Shown here piece after piece: positions 37,230 to 45,434 of a stretch of 64,000 nt of DNA (within the stretch, counting starts at the first letter, position 1; each line of letters starts with the position of its first letter). The position numbers were made by a program, and so were the translations under genes. The DNA comes from Nocardioides sp. cx-173 (GTDB lineage Bacteria; Actinomycetota; Actinomycetes; Propionibacteriales; Nocardioidaceae). The notes below the pieces were generated by a model. It was not told where the DNA came from, did no database searches, and saw only the letters and a list, made by a program, of their open reading frames with translations. Location: assembly GCF_021117365.1 (NCBI RefSeq), contig NZ_CP088262.1, positions 496,001-560,000 on the forward strand, written 5' to 3'.

Positions 37230-38466
37230 CGGACTCGTCTCCGTCGACGAGTTCCTCGCGCGCGTCCTGGCCGATCTGCGCCCGGCCGCGCCGGTCGCCG
37301 CGCCGCTGCTCGACGCCCTCGGCCTGGTCTGCGCCGAGGACGTCACCGCCCCGCTGTCGCTGCCCCGCTTCGACAACTCCGCCATGGACGGCTACGCCGT
37401 GCGCCGCGAGGACGTCGCGACCGCGACGCCGGACGCGCCCGTCGAGCTGCCCGTCGTGGGTCAGATCGGCGCCGGCCAGGCCGGGCCCAGCCGGATCCTC
37501 GCGGGCGAGGTCGCCAAGATCATGACGGGTGCCCCGGTGCCCGAGGGCGCCGACGCCGTGGTGCCCTACGAGTGGACCGACCGCGGCGCCTCGACGGTGC
37601 GGGTCAGCCAGGCACCGGCCCCGGGTCAGCACATCCGCCCGGCCGGCGGGGACGTCACCGAGGGCGACCACCTGATCTCGGCGGGCACCCGGCTCGGCCC
37701 GCGCCACCTCGGCCTGCTCGCGTCGGTGGGACGCCCCACGGTGTCGGTGCGCCCGCGGCCCCGCGTGGCGGTGCTGTCCACCGGCTCCGAGCTGCGCGAC
37801 CCCGGCGAGGAGCTCGGCCCGGACTCCATCTACGACGGCAACTCCTACCTGCTGGCCGCGTCCGCGCGGCGCTTCGGCGCGACCGACGTACGCGTCGGGA
37901 CGGTGCCCGACGACGAGGACGCGTTCCTCGCCCTGCTGCACGAGACCGCCGCGACCGCGGACGTGATCGTGACCAGCGGCGGCGTCTCGCAGGGCGACTT
38001 CGACATCGTGAAGTCGGCGCTGCGCTCGCTCGGCACGGTGTGGTTCGGCGGCGTCGCCATGCAGCCCGGCAAGCCACAGGGCTTCGGCGTCGTGGGGGAG
38101 CGGCGGGTCCCGATCTTCACGCTGCCGGGCAACCCGGTGTCGTCCTACATCTCCTTCGAGCTGTTTGTGCGCCCGGCGCTGCGCACGCTGATGGGGCTCG
38201 CGCCGGCGGTCGAGCCCATGACGACCGCGACCCTGGACGGCTCGGTGTCGTCGCTGTCGGGCAAGCGGCAGTTCCTGCGCGGGCGCTACGCCCGCGGCGC
38301 GGACGGCGCGACGGTCACCGTCCGGCCCATCGGCGGCACCGGCTCCCACCTCGTGGGAGACCTCGCCGCGTCCAACGCGCTCATCGTCGTGCCCGAGGAG
38401 CTCACCGCGCTCGAGTCGGGCACCCAGGTGCAGGTCGTCCTGCTGGATCGAGGAGCCCATGAGTGA
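37222..38466 (+). CDS. glp: Gephyrin-like molybdotransferase Glp (MoeA family)
   Basis: The 414-residue MoeA-fold protein shows LPRFDNSAMDGYAVR, MTGAPVPEGADAVVPYE, VAVLSTGSEL and the MPT-binding VTSGGVSQGDFDIVK and FTLPGNPVSSYISFELFVRP. MoeA inserts molybdate into molybdopterin, but the copy next to a SepX/GlpR gene in actinobacteria (Glp) is known to bind FtsZ and act in division. Order UGPase-glp-moaC-mogA-GNAT-sepX supports Glp. Which role dominates cannot be decided from sequence. Confidence 0.92.
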   Translation: MPDGLVSVDEFLARVLADLRPAAPVAAPLLDALGLVCAEDVTAPLSLPRFDNSAMDGYAVRREDVATATPDAPVELPVVGQIGAGQAGPSRILAGEVAKIMTGAPVPEGADAVVPYEWTDRGASTVRVSQAPAPGQHIRPAGGDVTEGDHLISAGTRLGPRHLGLLASVGRPTVSVRPRPRVAVLSTGSELRDPGEELGPDSIYDGNSYLLAASARRFGATDVRVGTVPDDEDAFLALLHETAATADVIVTSGGVSQGDFDIVKSALRSLGTVWFGGVAMQPGKPQGFGVVGERRVPIFTLPGNPVSSYISFELFVRPALRTLMGLAPAVEPMTTATLDGSVSSLSGKRQFLRGRYARGADGATVTVRPIGGTGSHLVGDLAASNALIVVPEELTALESGTQVQVVLLDRGAHE

Positions 38467-38944
38467 GCCGCGCAGCGAGCCCCGGCTGACCCACGTCGAC
38501 GACACCGGCGCGGCGCACATGGTCGACGTCTCCGGCAAGGACGTCACCGCCCGCGAGGCCACCGCGTCGGGGCGGGTGCTGGTCTCCGCGGAGGTCGTCG
38601 CGCTGCTGCGGGGCGAGGGGATGCCCAAGGGCGACACCCTGGCCGTCGCCCGGCTGGCGGGGATCATGGGCGCCAAGCAGACGCCCTCCCTGATCCCGCT
38701 GTGCCACCCGCTGGCGCTGTCGTCGGTGTCGGTCAACCTCACCGTCACCGACGACTCCGTGGACATCGCCGCGACGGTCCGCACCACGGACCGCACCGGC
38801 GTGGAGATGGAGGCGCTGACCGCGGTCTCGGTCGCCGCGCTGACCGTCATCGACATGGTCAAGGCCGTCGACAAGGCCGCGGTGATCACCGACGTGCGGG
38901 TCGAGGCCAAGTCCGGCGGGAGGTCGGGGGAGTGGACGCGGTGA
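38459..38944 (+). CDS. moaC: Cyclic pyranopterin monophosphate synthase
   Basis: The 161-residue MoaC, second step of molybdenum cofactor synthesis. Signatures: MVDVSGKDVTAREATASG, MGAKQTPSLIPLCHPLAL, GVEMEALTAVSVAALTVIDMVKAVDK and the terminal KSGGRSG. AGGAG precedes its ATG, which overlaps the glp stop by eight bases. Confidence 0.96.
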   Translation: MSEPRSEPRLTHVDDTGAAHMVDVSGKDVTAREATASGRVLVSAEVVALLRGEGMPKGDTLAVARLAGIMGAKQTPSLIPLCHPLALSSVSVNLTVTDDSVDIAATVRTTDRTGVEMEALTAVSVAALTVIDMVKAVDKAAVITDVRVEAKSGGRSGEWTR

Positions 38945-39417
38945 GCCTGCCGGCCGCGGTGGTCGTCGCGTCCAACCGCGCCGCCGCCGGCGTCTACGAG
39001 GACACCACCGGTCCGCTGATCGTGGACTTCCTTGAGTCGCTGGGGTTCGCCGTCGGCGATCCGGCGGTCGTGCCGGACGGCGACCCGGTGGGGGCCGCGA
39101 TCGCCGCGGCGGTCGACGCCGGCGCGCGCGTCGTGCTGACCACCGGCGGCACCGGCCTCACGCCGACCGACCGCACCCCCGAGGCGACCCGCCCGCTGCT
39201 CGACCGTGAGGTGCCCGGCATCGCCGAGGCGATCCGGTCCGCCGGCGTGGCCGCCGGCGTCCCGACCGCCGTACTGTCACGGGGGCTGGCGGGCATCGCC
39301 GGCTCCGCGCTCGTGGTCAACCTGCCGGGATCGCGCGGCGGCGTGAAGGACGGGCTCGAGGTGCTGCGGCCGATCCTGCGGCACGCCGTCGAGCAGGTCG
39401 TCGGCAGTGACCACTAG
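38941..39417 (+). CDS. MogA/MoaB-family molybdopterin adenylyltransferase-like protein
   Basis: The 158-residue protein has the MoCF-biosynthesis fold with VLTTGGTGLTPTDRTPEATRPLL and LPGSRGGVKDGLE, the adenylyltransfer site of MogA/MoaB. I start at the GTG overlapping the moaC TGA; a GTG three codons earlier is equally possible. It overlaps the GNAT gene by 11 bases. Confidence 0.93.
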   Translation: MSLPAAVVVASNRAAAGVYEDTTGPLIVDFLESLGFAVGDPAVVPDGDPVGAAIAAAVDAGARVVLTTGGTGLTPTDRTPEATRPLLDREVPGIAEAIRSAGVAAGVPTAVLSRGLAGIAGSALVVNLPGSRGGVKDGLEVLRPILRHAVEQVVGSDH

Positions 39418-40030
39418 CGCCTGGCCGGCCCGCCTGAGCGAGGGCACGGACCCCCTCATCACCCTGCGGCCCCTGGCCTACGGTGACGTGGACGCCTGGC
39501 GCTCGGCCCGCCAGCGCAACGCCGCGTGGCTGGCACCGTGGGACGCCACCGCGCCGCCGGGCTCGTCGGCCCGGGTCTCGTCGTTCCGCTCGCTCGTCCG
39601 CCGGCTCAAGCGCCAGGCCCGTCAGGGGATCACCTACCCCTTCGCCCTGGAGGTCGACGGCCGCTTCGCCGGCCAGGTCACGGTCAACAACATCGTGCGC
39701 GGCTCCGCGCAGTTCGCGTCGGTGGGCTACTGGCTGGACCAGGAGTTCGCCGGCCGCGGCGTCATGCCGCGCGCCGTCGCGATGGTCATCGACCACTGCT
39801 TCACCGCCGCGGGCCTGCACCGGATCGAGATCGCGATCCGCCCGGAGAACTCCAACTCGCTGCGCGTCGTGGAGAAGCTCGGCCTGCACGAGGTCGGCTT
39901 CGCCCCCCGCTTCCTGCACATCGACGGCCAGTGGCGCGACCACCGGATCTACGCCGTCACCCTCGAGGAGGTCCCCGGCGGCATGCTCGCCCGCCTCCGA
40001 GGTGGGCGCTCGGGTCGCGAGGGCGGGTAG
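39407..40030 (+). CDS. GNAT acetyltransferase (RimJ/RimL type)
   Basis: The 207-residue protein has the RimJ-like GNAT core: LITLRPLAYGDVDAW, YWLDQEFAGRGVMPRAVAMVIDHCF (acetyl-CoA loop), GLHRIEIAIRPENSNSLRVVEKLGL and HIDGQWRDHRIYAVTLEEV. It probably acetylates a protein or peptide N-terminus; the substrate is unknown. Start GTG overlaps the mogA-like gene. Last gene before the palindromic repeat. Confidence 0.93.
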   Translation: MTTSAWPARLSEGTDPLITLRPLAYGDVDAWRSARQRNAAWLAPWDATAPPGSSARVSSFRSLVRRLKRQARQGITYPFALEVDGRFAGQVTVNNIVRGSAQFASVGYWLDQEFAGRGVMPRAVAMVIDHCFTAAGLHRIEIAIRPENSNSLRVVEKLGLHEVGFAPRFLHIDGQWRDHRIYAVTLEEVPGGMLARLRGGRSGREGG

Positions 40031-40036
40031 GGGGAG

Positions 40037-40124
40037 GAGTTTCACCGGGTGCCCGGTGAAACTCACGGCTCCCGTATGAAACTTCGTACGGGAGGCGCCA
40101 GATTCACCGGGTGCCCGGTGAATC
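40037..40124. repeat. Composite palindromic repeat (REP/BIME-like)
   Basis: Three dyads in a row. 40037-40064 has 13-bp perfect arms GAGTTTCACCGGG with TG spacer. 40069-40094 has arms CTCCCGTA and TACGGGAG around TGAAACTTCG. 40101-40124 has 11-bp arms GATTCACCGGG with TG spacer. The first and third differ by a change matched in both arms, so pairing is kept. The same parts occur in the copies at 375-663. It sits seven bases after the GNAT stop and could end transcription. Confidence 0.88.
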
Positions 40125-40235
40125 TCGCGGATACCGCGCCCGCAGGCCCCCGGACCACACAAGCAACACCAGCAATTTGCGACACACGGGTAGACATCCG
40201 CCCCAGTACGGGGTAGCGAACCTAACCTCGGACTC

Positions 40236-41060
40236 GTGGACCTGAGCGCACTCATCTTCGTCGCCCTGGCAGTGGCCTGGGCCGTGTACCTGATCCCGAA
40301 GGCGCTCAAGCACCACGACGACGCCGGCCGCAGCCGGTCCGTCGAGCGCTTCTCACACACGATGCGGGTCTTGGCGCGGCGCGAGCCGACCAGCGGCAAG
40401 AGTGCGCGCCTCGTCGTGACGCCCGGGCGGCCCGCCTCCACGGCGCGGCCCGTGGTCGAGGTGCCCGTCGACGTGCGCGACACGGTGCCGGCCGTCGAGG
40501 CCGAGGTCGCTGCACCGACCCCTGCCGAGCGCCGGGCGCGCCGTGCCGCAGCCGCCCGCGCGGCCAATCGCCGCCTGCGCGTCGTCAGCCTGATCGGCCT
40601 GGCCAACCTCGTCGTGATCGCGCTCGCGGTCGGGGCGGTCGTCCCGTGGCCCTACGTCGGCATCCCGGTCGCGGTGCTCGCCCTCTGGCTGGTCGCGTGC
40701 CGGCTCATGGTCAAGCGCGAGCGCGCGGTCGACGCCCCGATCATCCGCGTCCCCGTTGTGCTCCCCGAGCAGCCGGCCGAGGGGCCGATCACCGAGGAGA
40801 TCGACGTCGTCGCCGACGAGCCCCCGGCCGCGCGCGACCCCGACGCGTGGGACCCGGTGCCCGTCACGCTCCCGACGTACGTCTCCAAGGAGCAGGCCAC
40901 CCGCCGCTCGGTCCGCACCATCGACCTCGACTCGACGGGCGTCTGGACCTCCGGCCGTACGGAGGCCGACAGCGCCCTCGCTCGCGAGGCCGAGGAGGCG
41001 GAGCGCTCGGCCAAGACCGCGCGCCAGGACGACGAGCGCCGCCGCGCATCCGGCTCCTGA
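40236..41060 (+). CDS. sepX: Divisome membrane protein SepX/GlpR
   Basis: The 274-residue protein has an N-terminal span (SALIFVALAVAWAVYLIPKAL), a cytosolic Arg-rich linker (SVERFSHTMRVLARREP...), two further spans (about residues 110-155) and an acidic/charged C-terminal tail. The opening and SVERFS segment match the SepX/GlpR family, the membrane receptor for Glp that acts in septation of Streptomyces and corynebacteria. GTG start at the first hydrophobic segment. Gene lies near glp, consistent with a functional pair. Confidence 0.85.
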   Translation: MDLSALIFVALAVAWAVYLIPKALKHHDDAGRSRSVERFSHTMRVLARREPTSGKSARLVVTPGRPASTARPVVEVPVDVRDTVPAVEAEVAAPTPAERRARRAAAARAANRRLRVVSLIGLANLVVIALAVGAVVPWPYVGIPVAVLALWLVACRLMVKRERAVDAPIIRVPVVLPEQPAEGPITEEIDVVADEPPAARDPDAWDPVPVTLPTYVSKEQATRRSVRTIDLDSTGVWTSGRTEADSALAREAEEAERSAKTARQDDERRRASGS

Positions 41061-41131
41061 CCGATTCGGTGCCCTCCTGGGGCTGGTGATAGCGTTTCGT
41101 CCGCGCCGTCGGTGATCCCGTACGGCGTGAT

Positions 41132-41206
<75 letters not shown>

Positions 41207-41219
41207 GAAGTCGCTGGTC

Positions 41220-41264
41220 AGAGGCCATGCGCGGATCCTGAGACAGGAGAAGCGCATGGCCTCT
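41220..41264. terminator. 13-bp perfect inverted repeat downstream of tRNA-Ala
   Basis: Arms AGAGGCCATGCGC (41220-41232) and GCGCATGGCCTCT (41252-41264) enclose a 19-base spacer. It begins 16 bases after the tRNA, so a terminator or processing hairpin is likely; no U-run follows. It could alternatively mark an island boundary. Confidence 0.6.
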
Positions 41265-41312
41265 CACCTTGTGTCGGCACCAACGCGGCGCACCGTCGCC
41301 GTGAGCGAGCGC

Positions 41313-41720
41313 CTATGCCTCGTCGAATCTCGTGCGTGCGGCTTCGACGGCACGCATGTGGGTGGCGCTCCAGAGCAGCAGGGCGTCCACAGGGTCGCGC
41401 ATCGTCTTGCCGAGGCCGGTGATGCGGTACTCCACGGCCACCGGGCGTGAGTGCAGCACCCGGCGTTCGACGATCCCGTTGCGTTCGAGTCGACGCAGGG
41501 TCGCGGTGAGCGACTTGTTGGTCACGGACGGGATGGCGCGGCGCAGCTCATTGAAGCGCGAGGGACGCTCGCACAGCGTCTCCAGCACGTGAAGAGACCA
41601 CTTGTCCAACACCTGATCGAGCAACTCGCGATGAGGGGCGGTGATCTCCAGCGGGCCGCTCTGGGGCCCGGGCGCCCCGCGGTCGGTTCGGTGGGCAGGG
41701 TGGGGAGCGGTTTCCGGCAT
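41313..41720 (-). CDS. HxlR-family winged-helix regulator
   Basis: The 135-residue protein has the HxlR fold: LLDQVLDKWSLHVLETLCERPSRFNELRRAIPSVTNKSLTATLRRLERNGIVERRVL and an EYRITGLGKTM wing. Start is the ATG before PETAPHPAH. It is divergent from a RidA-family gene, which is the usual kind of target, with a 13-nt dyad between them. Confidence 0.93.
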   Translation of the reverse strand: MPETAPHPAHRTDRGAPGPQSGPLEITAPHRELLDQVLDKWSLHVLETLCERPSRFNELRRAIPSVTNKSLTATLRRLERNGIVERRVLHSRPVAVEYRITGLGKTMRDPVDALLLWSATHMRAVEAARTRFDEA

Positions 41721-41758
41721 GACACCTAGTCTCGTTGAAGTTCCCTGCGGTGACCAGA

Positions 41759-41771
41759 TATCAATGTGATA
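41759..41771. promoter_or_regulatory. Small dyad between hxlR-like and ridA-like genes
   Basis: TATCA-ATG-TGATA in the divergent intergenic region, 39 bp before the HxlR-type start and 46 bp before the RidA-type start. A plausible HxlR operator; the assignment is inference from position and symmetry only. Confidence 0.4.
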
Positions 41772-41816
41772 CCGCCGGTCGACGCTGATCGGATCCCCAC
41801 GAACAGGGAGCACCTC

Positions 41817-42227
41817 GTGTCCGTCCAGCTGATCAGCCCTCCGAGCCTCATGCAGCCCGTCCCGTACCACCACGTGGCGATCGCGACCGGCGCTCGCCAG
41901 GTCCACGTCGCGGGCCAGGTCGCCCGGGACAAAGACGGTTCGCCGGTCGCACCGGGGGACCTCGCCGGCCAGGTCGCGCAGGTCCTGCGCAACACCGCGG
42001 TGGGGCTAGGGGCCGCGGGCGCGGGGTTCTCCGACGTCGTCCGGCTCACCTTCTACGTGACCCAGTGGTCTCCGGATCGGATCGAGGCGTTCATGGCCGG
42101 CGTCGCGCAGGTCAGTGAGGAGCTGGGCCTGCCGAACCCGCTGCCGCCCGCTTCGCTGATCGGTGTCGCGTACCTGTTCGAGCCGGACGTGCTCGTCGAG
42201 CTCGAGGCCGTCGCCGTCCTCGACTGA
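41817..42227 (+). CDS. RidA/YjgF-family enamine/imine deaminase
   Basis: The 136-residue protein has the RidA fold: ATGARQVHVAGQVARDKDGSP, LRNTAVGLGAAGAGFSDVVRLTFYVTQ and PPASLIGVAYLFEPDVLVELEAVAVL, where the catalytic-type Arg is replaced (IGVAYL region). Such proteins remove reactive enamines or serve degradative pathways. GTG start follows GGGAG by seven bases. Confidence 0.9.
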   Translation: MSVQLISPPSLMQPVPYHHVAIATGARQVHVAGQVARDKDGSPVAPGDLAGQVAQVLRNTAVGLGAAGAGFSDVVRLTFYVTQWSPDRIEAFMAGVAQVSEELGLPNPLPPASLIGVAYLFEPDVLVELEAVAVLD

Positions 42228-42232
42228 GGAGC

Positions 42233-42319
42233 TCGACGGGCCCCGAGCTGGTGGCGTCGAACCAGTCGGGGGTGCGAGTGTCGAGCTCCGCGGCTTCGCC
42301 GGGTGTCAGGATGCGGAAC
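42233..42319 (-). pseudogene. Fragment resembling a small protein's N-terminus
   Basis: The minus strand reads RILTPGEAAELDTRTPDWF and continues SSGPVELL before running out of homology-like sequence near the ridA stop. The segment has clean coding character and looks like the start of a small actinobacterial protein cut off by the adjoining IS3 relic. The family is uncertain. Confidence 0.4.
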
Positions 42320-42451
42320 GACGTTCTTCTGCAGCAGTGCGAAGAAGCTCTCCATTTAGCCGACGATCCGGATGGAGTAGACGTTCTTGATCGCGCAGAC
42401 GCACAGCTTCCCCTGACCAGTGCGGTGCTCCGTGACGTCGGTCGACGGCAT
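42320..42451 (-). pseudogene. IS3-family transposase relic with internal deletion
   Basis: The minus strand reads TDVTEHRTGQGKLCVCAIKN followed by VYSIRIVG, a stop, and then MESFFALLQKNV. These are two separated blocks of an IS3-type rve/integrase-domain transposase (the DVTEH...GKLYLCAIKD...NRIVG block and the NAAMESFFALLQKNV block) fused by deletion of ~70 codons between them. No terminal repeats remain. It proves past mobile activity in this accessory patch. Confidence 0.75.
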
Positions 42452-42531
42452 CGCGAAGCTCCAGGATGTCCTACGCGCGTAAGGTGCCCGCACAGAGGTA
42501 AGCCACTGTGGCAATAGCAGGAGGAGTGGCG

Positions 42532-43083
42532 ATGAAGACCGTTGACCGACCGAGTCAGGACGTCCGAGCGGTGCGCAGCCGTTCCGCCCTGATGGCCGCG
42601 GCGCGCGAGCTCGTCGTCGACGATCCAGAGGCCGCGATCACGGTCTCGGCCCTCTGTCGCCGCGCCGAGGTCAGCCGCCCGACCTTCTACCAGCACTTCT
42701 CCTCACCCGACGAGCTCCTCGCCGCGATGATCCGCGCCCGCTTCGACGACCTGTTCGCCTCGAACGCCGAGGTCGACCGCGCCGACACGCCGACAGTCAT
42801 CCGGCGCCTCCTGGCCGAGATCTGGCGGGATGCGCGCATCTACGACGTCCTGCTGGAGGGACGCCCGGCCTTCAATCAGGTTCGCTCCGCCCTGGAGCGA
42901 TGGCTCATGGAGCGGCTCGCTGAGCGCTATCCCGGCACCCGCCCCAGCGACCTCGCCTTCGCGACGGGCGGCAGCGTGCGCCTCATCGTGGACGCCCTGT
43001 CGCGCGGGGATGGGGAGTCCTCGCTGGATCAGACGGCAGCTGACATGTGGCGTCTGGTGCGCCTGACTCTGGGGCTGTCGTGA
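42532..43083 (+). CDS. TetR/AcrR-family transcriptional regulator
   Basis: The 183-residue protein has a TetR HTH (RSALMAAARELVVDD...ITVSALCRRAEVSRPTFYQHFSSPDELL) at residues ~18-70. The ATG follows GGAGGAG. It is convergent with the 3-ketosteroid dehydrogenase gene; the TetR-style palindrome near that gene's promoter is a candidate operator. Confidence 0.92.
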   Translation: MKTVDRPSQDVRAVRSRSALMAAARELVVDDPEAAITVSALCRRAEVSRPTFYQHFSSPDELLAAMIRARFDDLFASNAEVDRADTPTVIRRLLAEIWRDARIYDVLLEGRPAFNQVRSALERWLMERLAERYPGTRPSDLAFATGGSVRLIVDALSRGDGESSLDQTAADMWRLVRLTLGLS

Positions 43084-43160
43084 TGTCCGTCCAGGCCGAG
43101 CCGGTAGTGCCGGGGGAGCCTACTGGCCGTCCCTGGACCGGCCACCAGGCGCCCGCCGCA

Positions 43161-43193
43161 ACGATGGCCCCGGGGGAGTCCCGGGGCCATCGT
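43161..43193. terminator. Strong bidirectional terminator hairpin
   Basis: A perfect 14-bp stem (43161-43174 ACGATGGCCCCGGG with 43180-43193) and a five-base loop GGAGT between the convergent TetR and dehydrogenase genes. Confidence 0.8.
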
Positions 43194-43234
43194 CGCGTCA
43201 CACGGGCGCGCCATCGTCGCGTCACACGGGCGCG
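43187..43234. repeat. 24-bp direct tandem repeat
   Basis: Two identical 24-bp units (43187-43210 and 43211-43234) that begin CCATCGTCGCGTC and end ACGGGCGCG. The first unit shares its start with the 3' arm of the terminator hairpin, so the copy probably arose by slippage there. Confidence 0.85.
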
Positions 43235-43264
43235 CCTCGGCGTCTCAGCTGGCGGCGCAGCAGA

Positions 43265-44941
43265 TCACTGCGCGGCGAGGATGTCGTCGACCGCGGCGTG
43301 GCCGAGTGTCATTCCCTGCGCGATCGTGGCGCCCGGTCCCGGGTAAACACCCCCGAAGACGTTGCCTGCGGCGTTGCCGATCGCGTAGAGGTTCGCCATC
43401 TTCTGGCCATCGGTCTTGTACACGCGGGCCTTCTCGTCTGCTCGAAGACCGCCGCAGGTGCCGAGGTCGCCGGGGACGACCTTCATGGCGTAGTAGGGGC
43501 CCTTCTTGACGAGCGGGCGCAGGTTCGGGTTGGGCGTGTTCGTCGGGTCGCCGTAGTAGCGGTCGTACGCGGTCTTGCCACGACCAAAGTCGTCGTCCTG
43601 GCCCTGGGCAGCGAGCACGTTGAACCTCGCCACACCCGCCGGCAGATCGGCGACGTCGATCGTCTGGCCGAGCTCCTCGATGGTGTTGGCCTGGAATGCG
43701 ATCTTTGCGTCGAACCATTCCTTCGGAATGCCCATCCCCGGCATCTTGACCCCGCCCATGACGTAGGACTTGACGAACTTGTCGTCGAAGATGAGCCAGG
43801 CGGGAAGGTGGGGCGGTTCGCCGTCGTCGAGACCGAGCATCGCCTCGCCTGCCCGCATGTAGTCCGTCGACTCGTTGAAGAAGCGGTGGCCGGACCCATC
43901 GACGATGAGCGTGCCGGGCAAGGAGCGCTCTGCCAGCGCCATCATCGGCGGCTGCTCGGGGTCGGGGCTCTTCAGGCCCGGGAACCACCAGCTCTTGTCC
44001 AGGAGGGTCAGGTCGAGTCCGTGCTTCTTGGCCAGGTCGATCGTGTCCCCGACGTTGCCCTTGGCGCCGAACTGCCAGCCGGCCTCGATGGCTTCGGACT
44101 GGTACTCGTGGCGCTTGTCGAGATCCCGGTCGAAGCCGCCTGCGGCGAGGATGACGGCGCGATTGGCCTTGATCCTCTGCTGCTTGCCGTTGCGCTCGAC
44201 GACGATGCCGATGACCTTGTCTCCCTCGAGCACGAGGTCGACGAGCGGCGTGGAGTTCCAGAGGTGGACGCCGGCCTTGCGAGCGGCAACGAGGAGGCTG
44301 GCGGCGAGTGCCTGGCCCCCGGCTGCGTAGTCACGCTTGATGGCCAGGCCGCCGATGCCCTGGGCGACGCGGCGCGCGATGCGCCAGCTGGCCTTGTCCG
44401 GCCGCTTCACCATGAGGTTCATCCACTTGAAGTCAGAGCCGGTGATGGGCATCGGGATGGGGGCGGCGATGCCGCTGGCCTGGAGCCGCTCCCGGTCGTC
44501 CCCGAGCTTGTTGAGGTTGTAGGGGGCCGGCTCGACAGAGCGGCCCGTCGACGAGCCTCCCGGCTCGTCGGAGAAGTAGTCGGCGTACTCGCGCATGTGG
44601 ATGAGCTTGACGTCGGTGTTCGCGAGGATCGCGTCGACCGTCTTCGGGGCATAGTCCAGGTGGGTCTGCCAGCGCGCCTCGGGCGCCTCTTCCCCGACCA
44701 CGGTGCGCAGATAGGTCTCGGCGCGGCTGCGGGTGTCCTCCGCGCCTGACTTCCGAACGATGCGGTTGCCCGGCATCCACATGCCCCCGCCAGAGAGGGC
44801 CATCGACCCGCCGAACAGCTTGTCCTTCTCGACGACAAGGGTGGACAGCCCCTGCTTCGCGGCCAGGATGGACGAGAAGAGTCCCGTCCCGCTCCCGACG
44901 ACGACGACGTCGTAGTTGTGGTCCCAGGAATGCTCCGGCAT
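43265..44941 (-). CDS. 3-ketosteroid delta-1-dehydrogenase-like flavoprotein
   Basis: The 558-residue FAD enzyme has an N-terminal dinucleotide motif VVVVGSGTGLFSSILAAKQG, KLFGGSMALSGGGMWMPGN, the FAD/ketosteroid region RAVILAAGGFDRD and the C-terminal GDLGTCGGLRADEKARV...YAIGNAAGNVFGGVYPGPGATIAQGM. These are KstD/FRD-family traits. KstD introduces a 1,2 double bond into 3-ketosteroids during sterol degradation; other 3-keto substrates are possible. It stands alone without other sterol genes. Confidence 0.9.
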   Translation of the reverse strand: MPEHSWDHNYDVVVVGSGTGLFSSILAAKQGLSTLVVEKDKLFGGSMALSGGGMWMPGNRIVRKSGAEDTRSRAETYLRTVVGEEAPEARWQTHLDYAPKTVDAILANTDVKLIHMREYADYFSDEPGGSSTGRSVEPAPYNLNKLGDDRERLQASGIAAPIPMPITGSDFKWMNLMVKRPDKASWRIARRVAQGIGGLAIKRDYAAGGQALAASLLVAARKAGVHLWNSTPLVDLVLEGDKVIGIVVERNGKQQRIKANRAVILAAGGFDRDLDKRHEYQSEAIEAGWQFGAKGNVGDTIDLAKKHGLDLTLLDKSWWFPGLKSPDPEQPPMMALAERSLPGTLIVDGSGHRFFNESTDYMRAGEAMLGLDDGEPPHLPAWLIFDDKFVKSYVMGGVKMPGMGIPKEWFDAKIAFQANTIEELGQTIDVADLPAGVARFNVLAAQGQDDDFGRGKTAYDRYYGDPTNTPNPNLRPLVKKGPYYAMKVVPGDLGTCGGLRADEKARVYKTDGQKMANLYAIGNAAGNVFGGVYPGPGATIAQGMTLGHAAVDDILAAQ

Positions 44942-45174
44942 TTTCGCGGTCCTATCTTTGAGGTTGGTTCGCTCTGCGAAGGGCGCTGACGCGCTGCGCG
45001 AGCCGGTCAGCAGGTAGTGCGCTACCTGACGCGATCAGTGCACCGAGACTGGAGACGCGGACATCCCGTCGGCCACCGGCAGGATCGTTCTCGTGATGAA
45101 CGACGCCGCATCGACGTGCCGGAGGGCCGGCGGCACGGCCAACTCAACCGGCTCTGCCCTGTCGGTTCACAATC

Positions 45175-45194
45175 TCTCTTACAACTGTAAGAGA
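45175..45194. promoter_or_regulatory. TetR-type operator palindrome
   Basis: Perfect 8-bp arms TCTCTTAC and GTAAGAGA around AACT, 234 bp upstream of the dehydrogenase start and 241 bp before the PP2C-like gene, which runs the other way. AT-rich against its surroundings. Likely bound by the TetR regulator 2 kb away (inference). The rest of 44942-45434 shows no convincing gene. Confidence 0.65.
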
Positions 45195-45434
45195 ATAGCA
45201 GGGAGGTCGCGCCGTGCGTCTGCACCCCTGCACGAGCGACCTGGCGCCTGATCCTCGGCGTTCGCGCCGATAGCCCCCGCCTACCCCCGCGAACCGTCTT
45301 CGCTCGTACGTCGGCGACGCCGACCGACGCCTTCACGATCATCGCCGCCATCGACCTGACGACCGTCGTCCACCGTCATCAGCCCAATCGGCGACCGGAG
45401 TGCTCAGGCCGGATTCCGGATTAGTGTCCCGTGG

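Noticed and set aside
42112..42696. Minus-strand 194-codon frame spanning ridA end to tetR start
   Set aside because: It joins two unrelated relic fragments and antisense sequence; only the relic segments are supported.
45022..45351. Possible minus-strand gene in the gap before the PP2C-like gene
   Set aside because: No start signal or recognisable domain. Base composition falls and the palindromic operator lies inside the frame, which fits a regulatory gap better.
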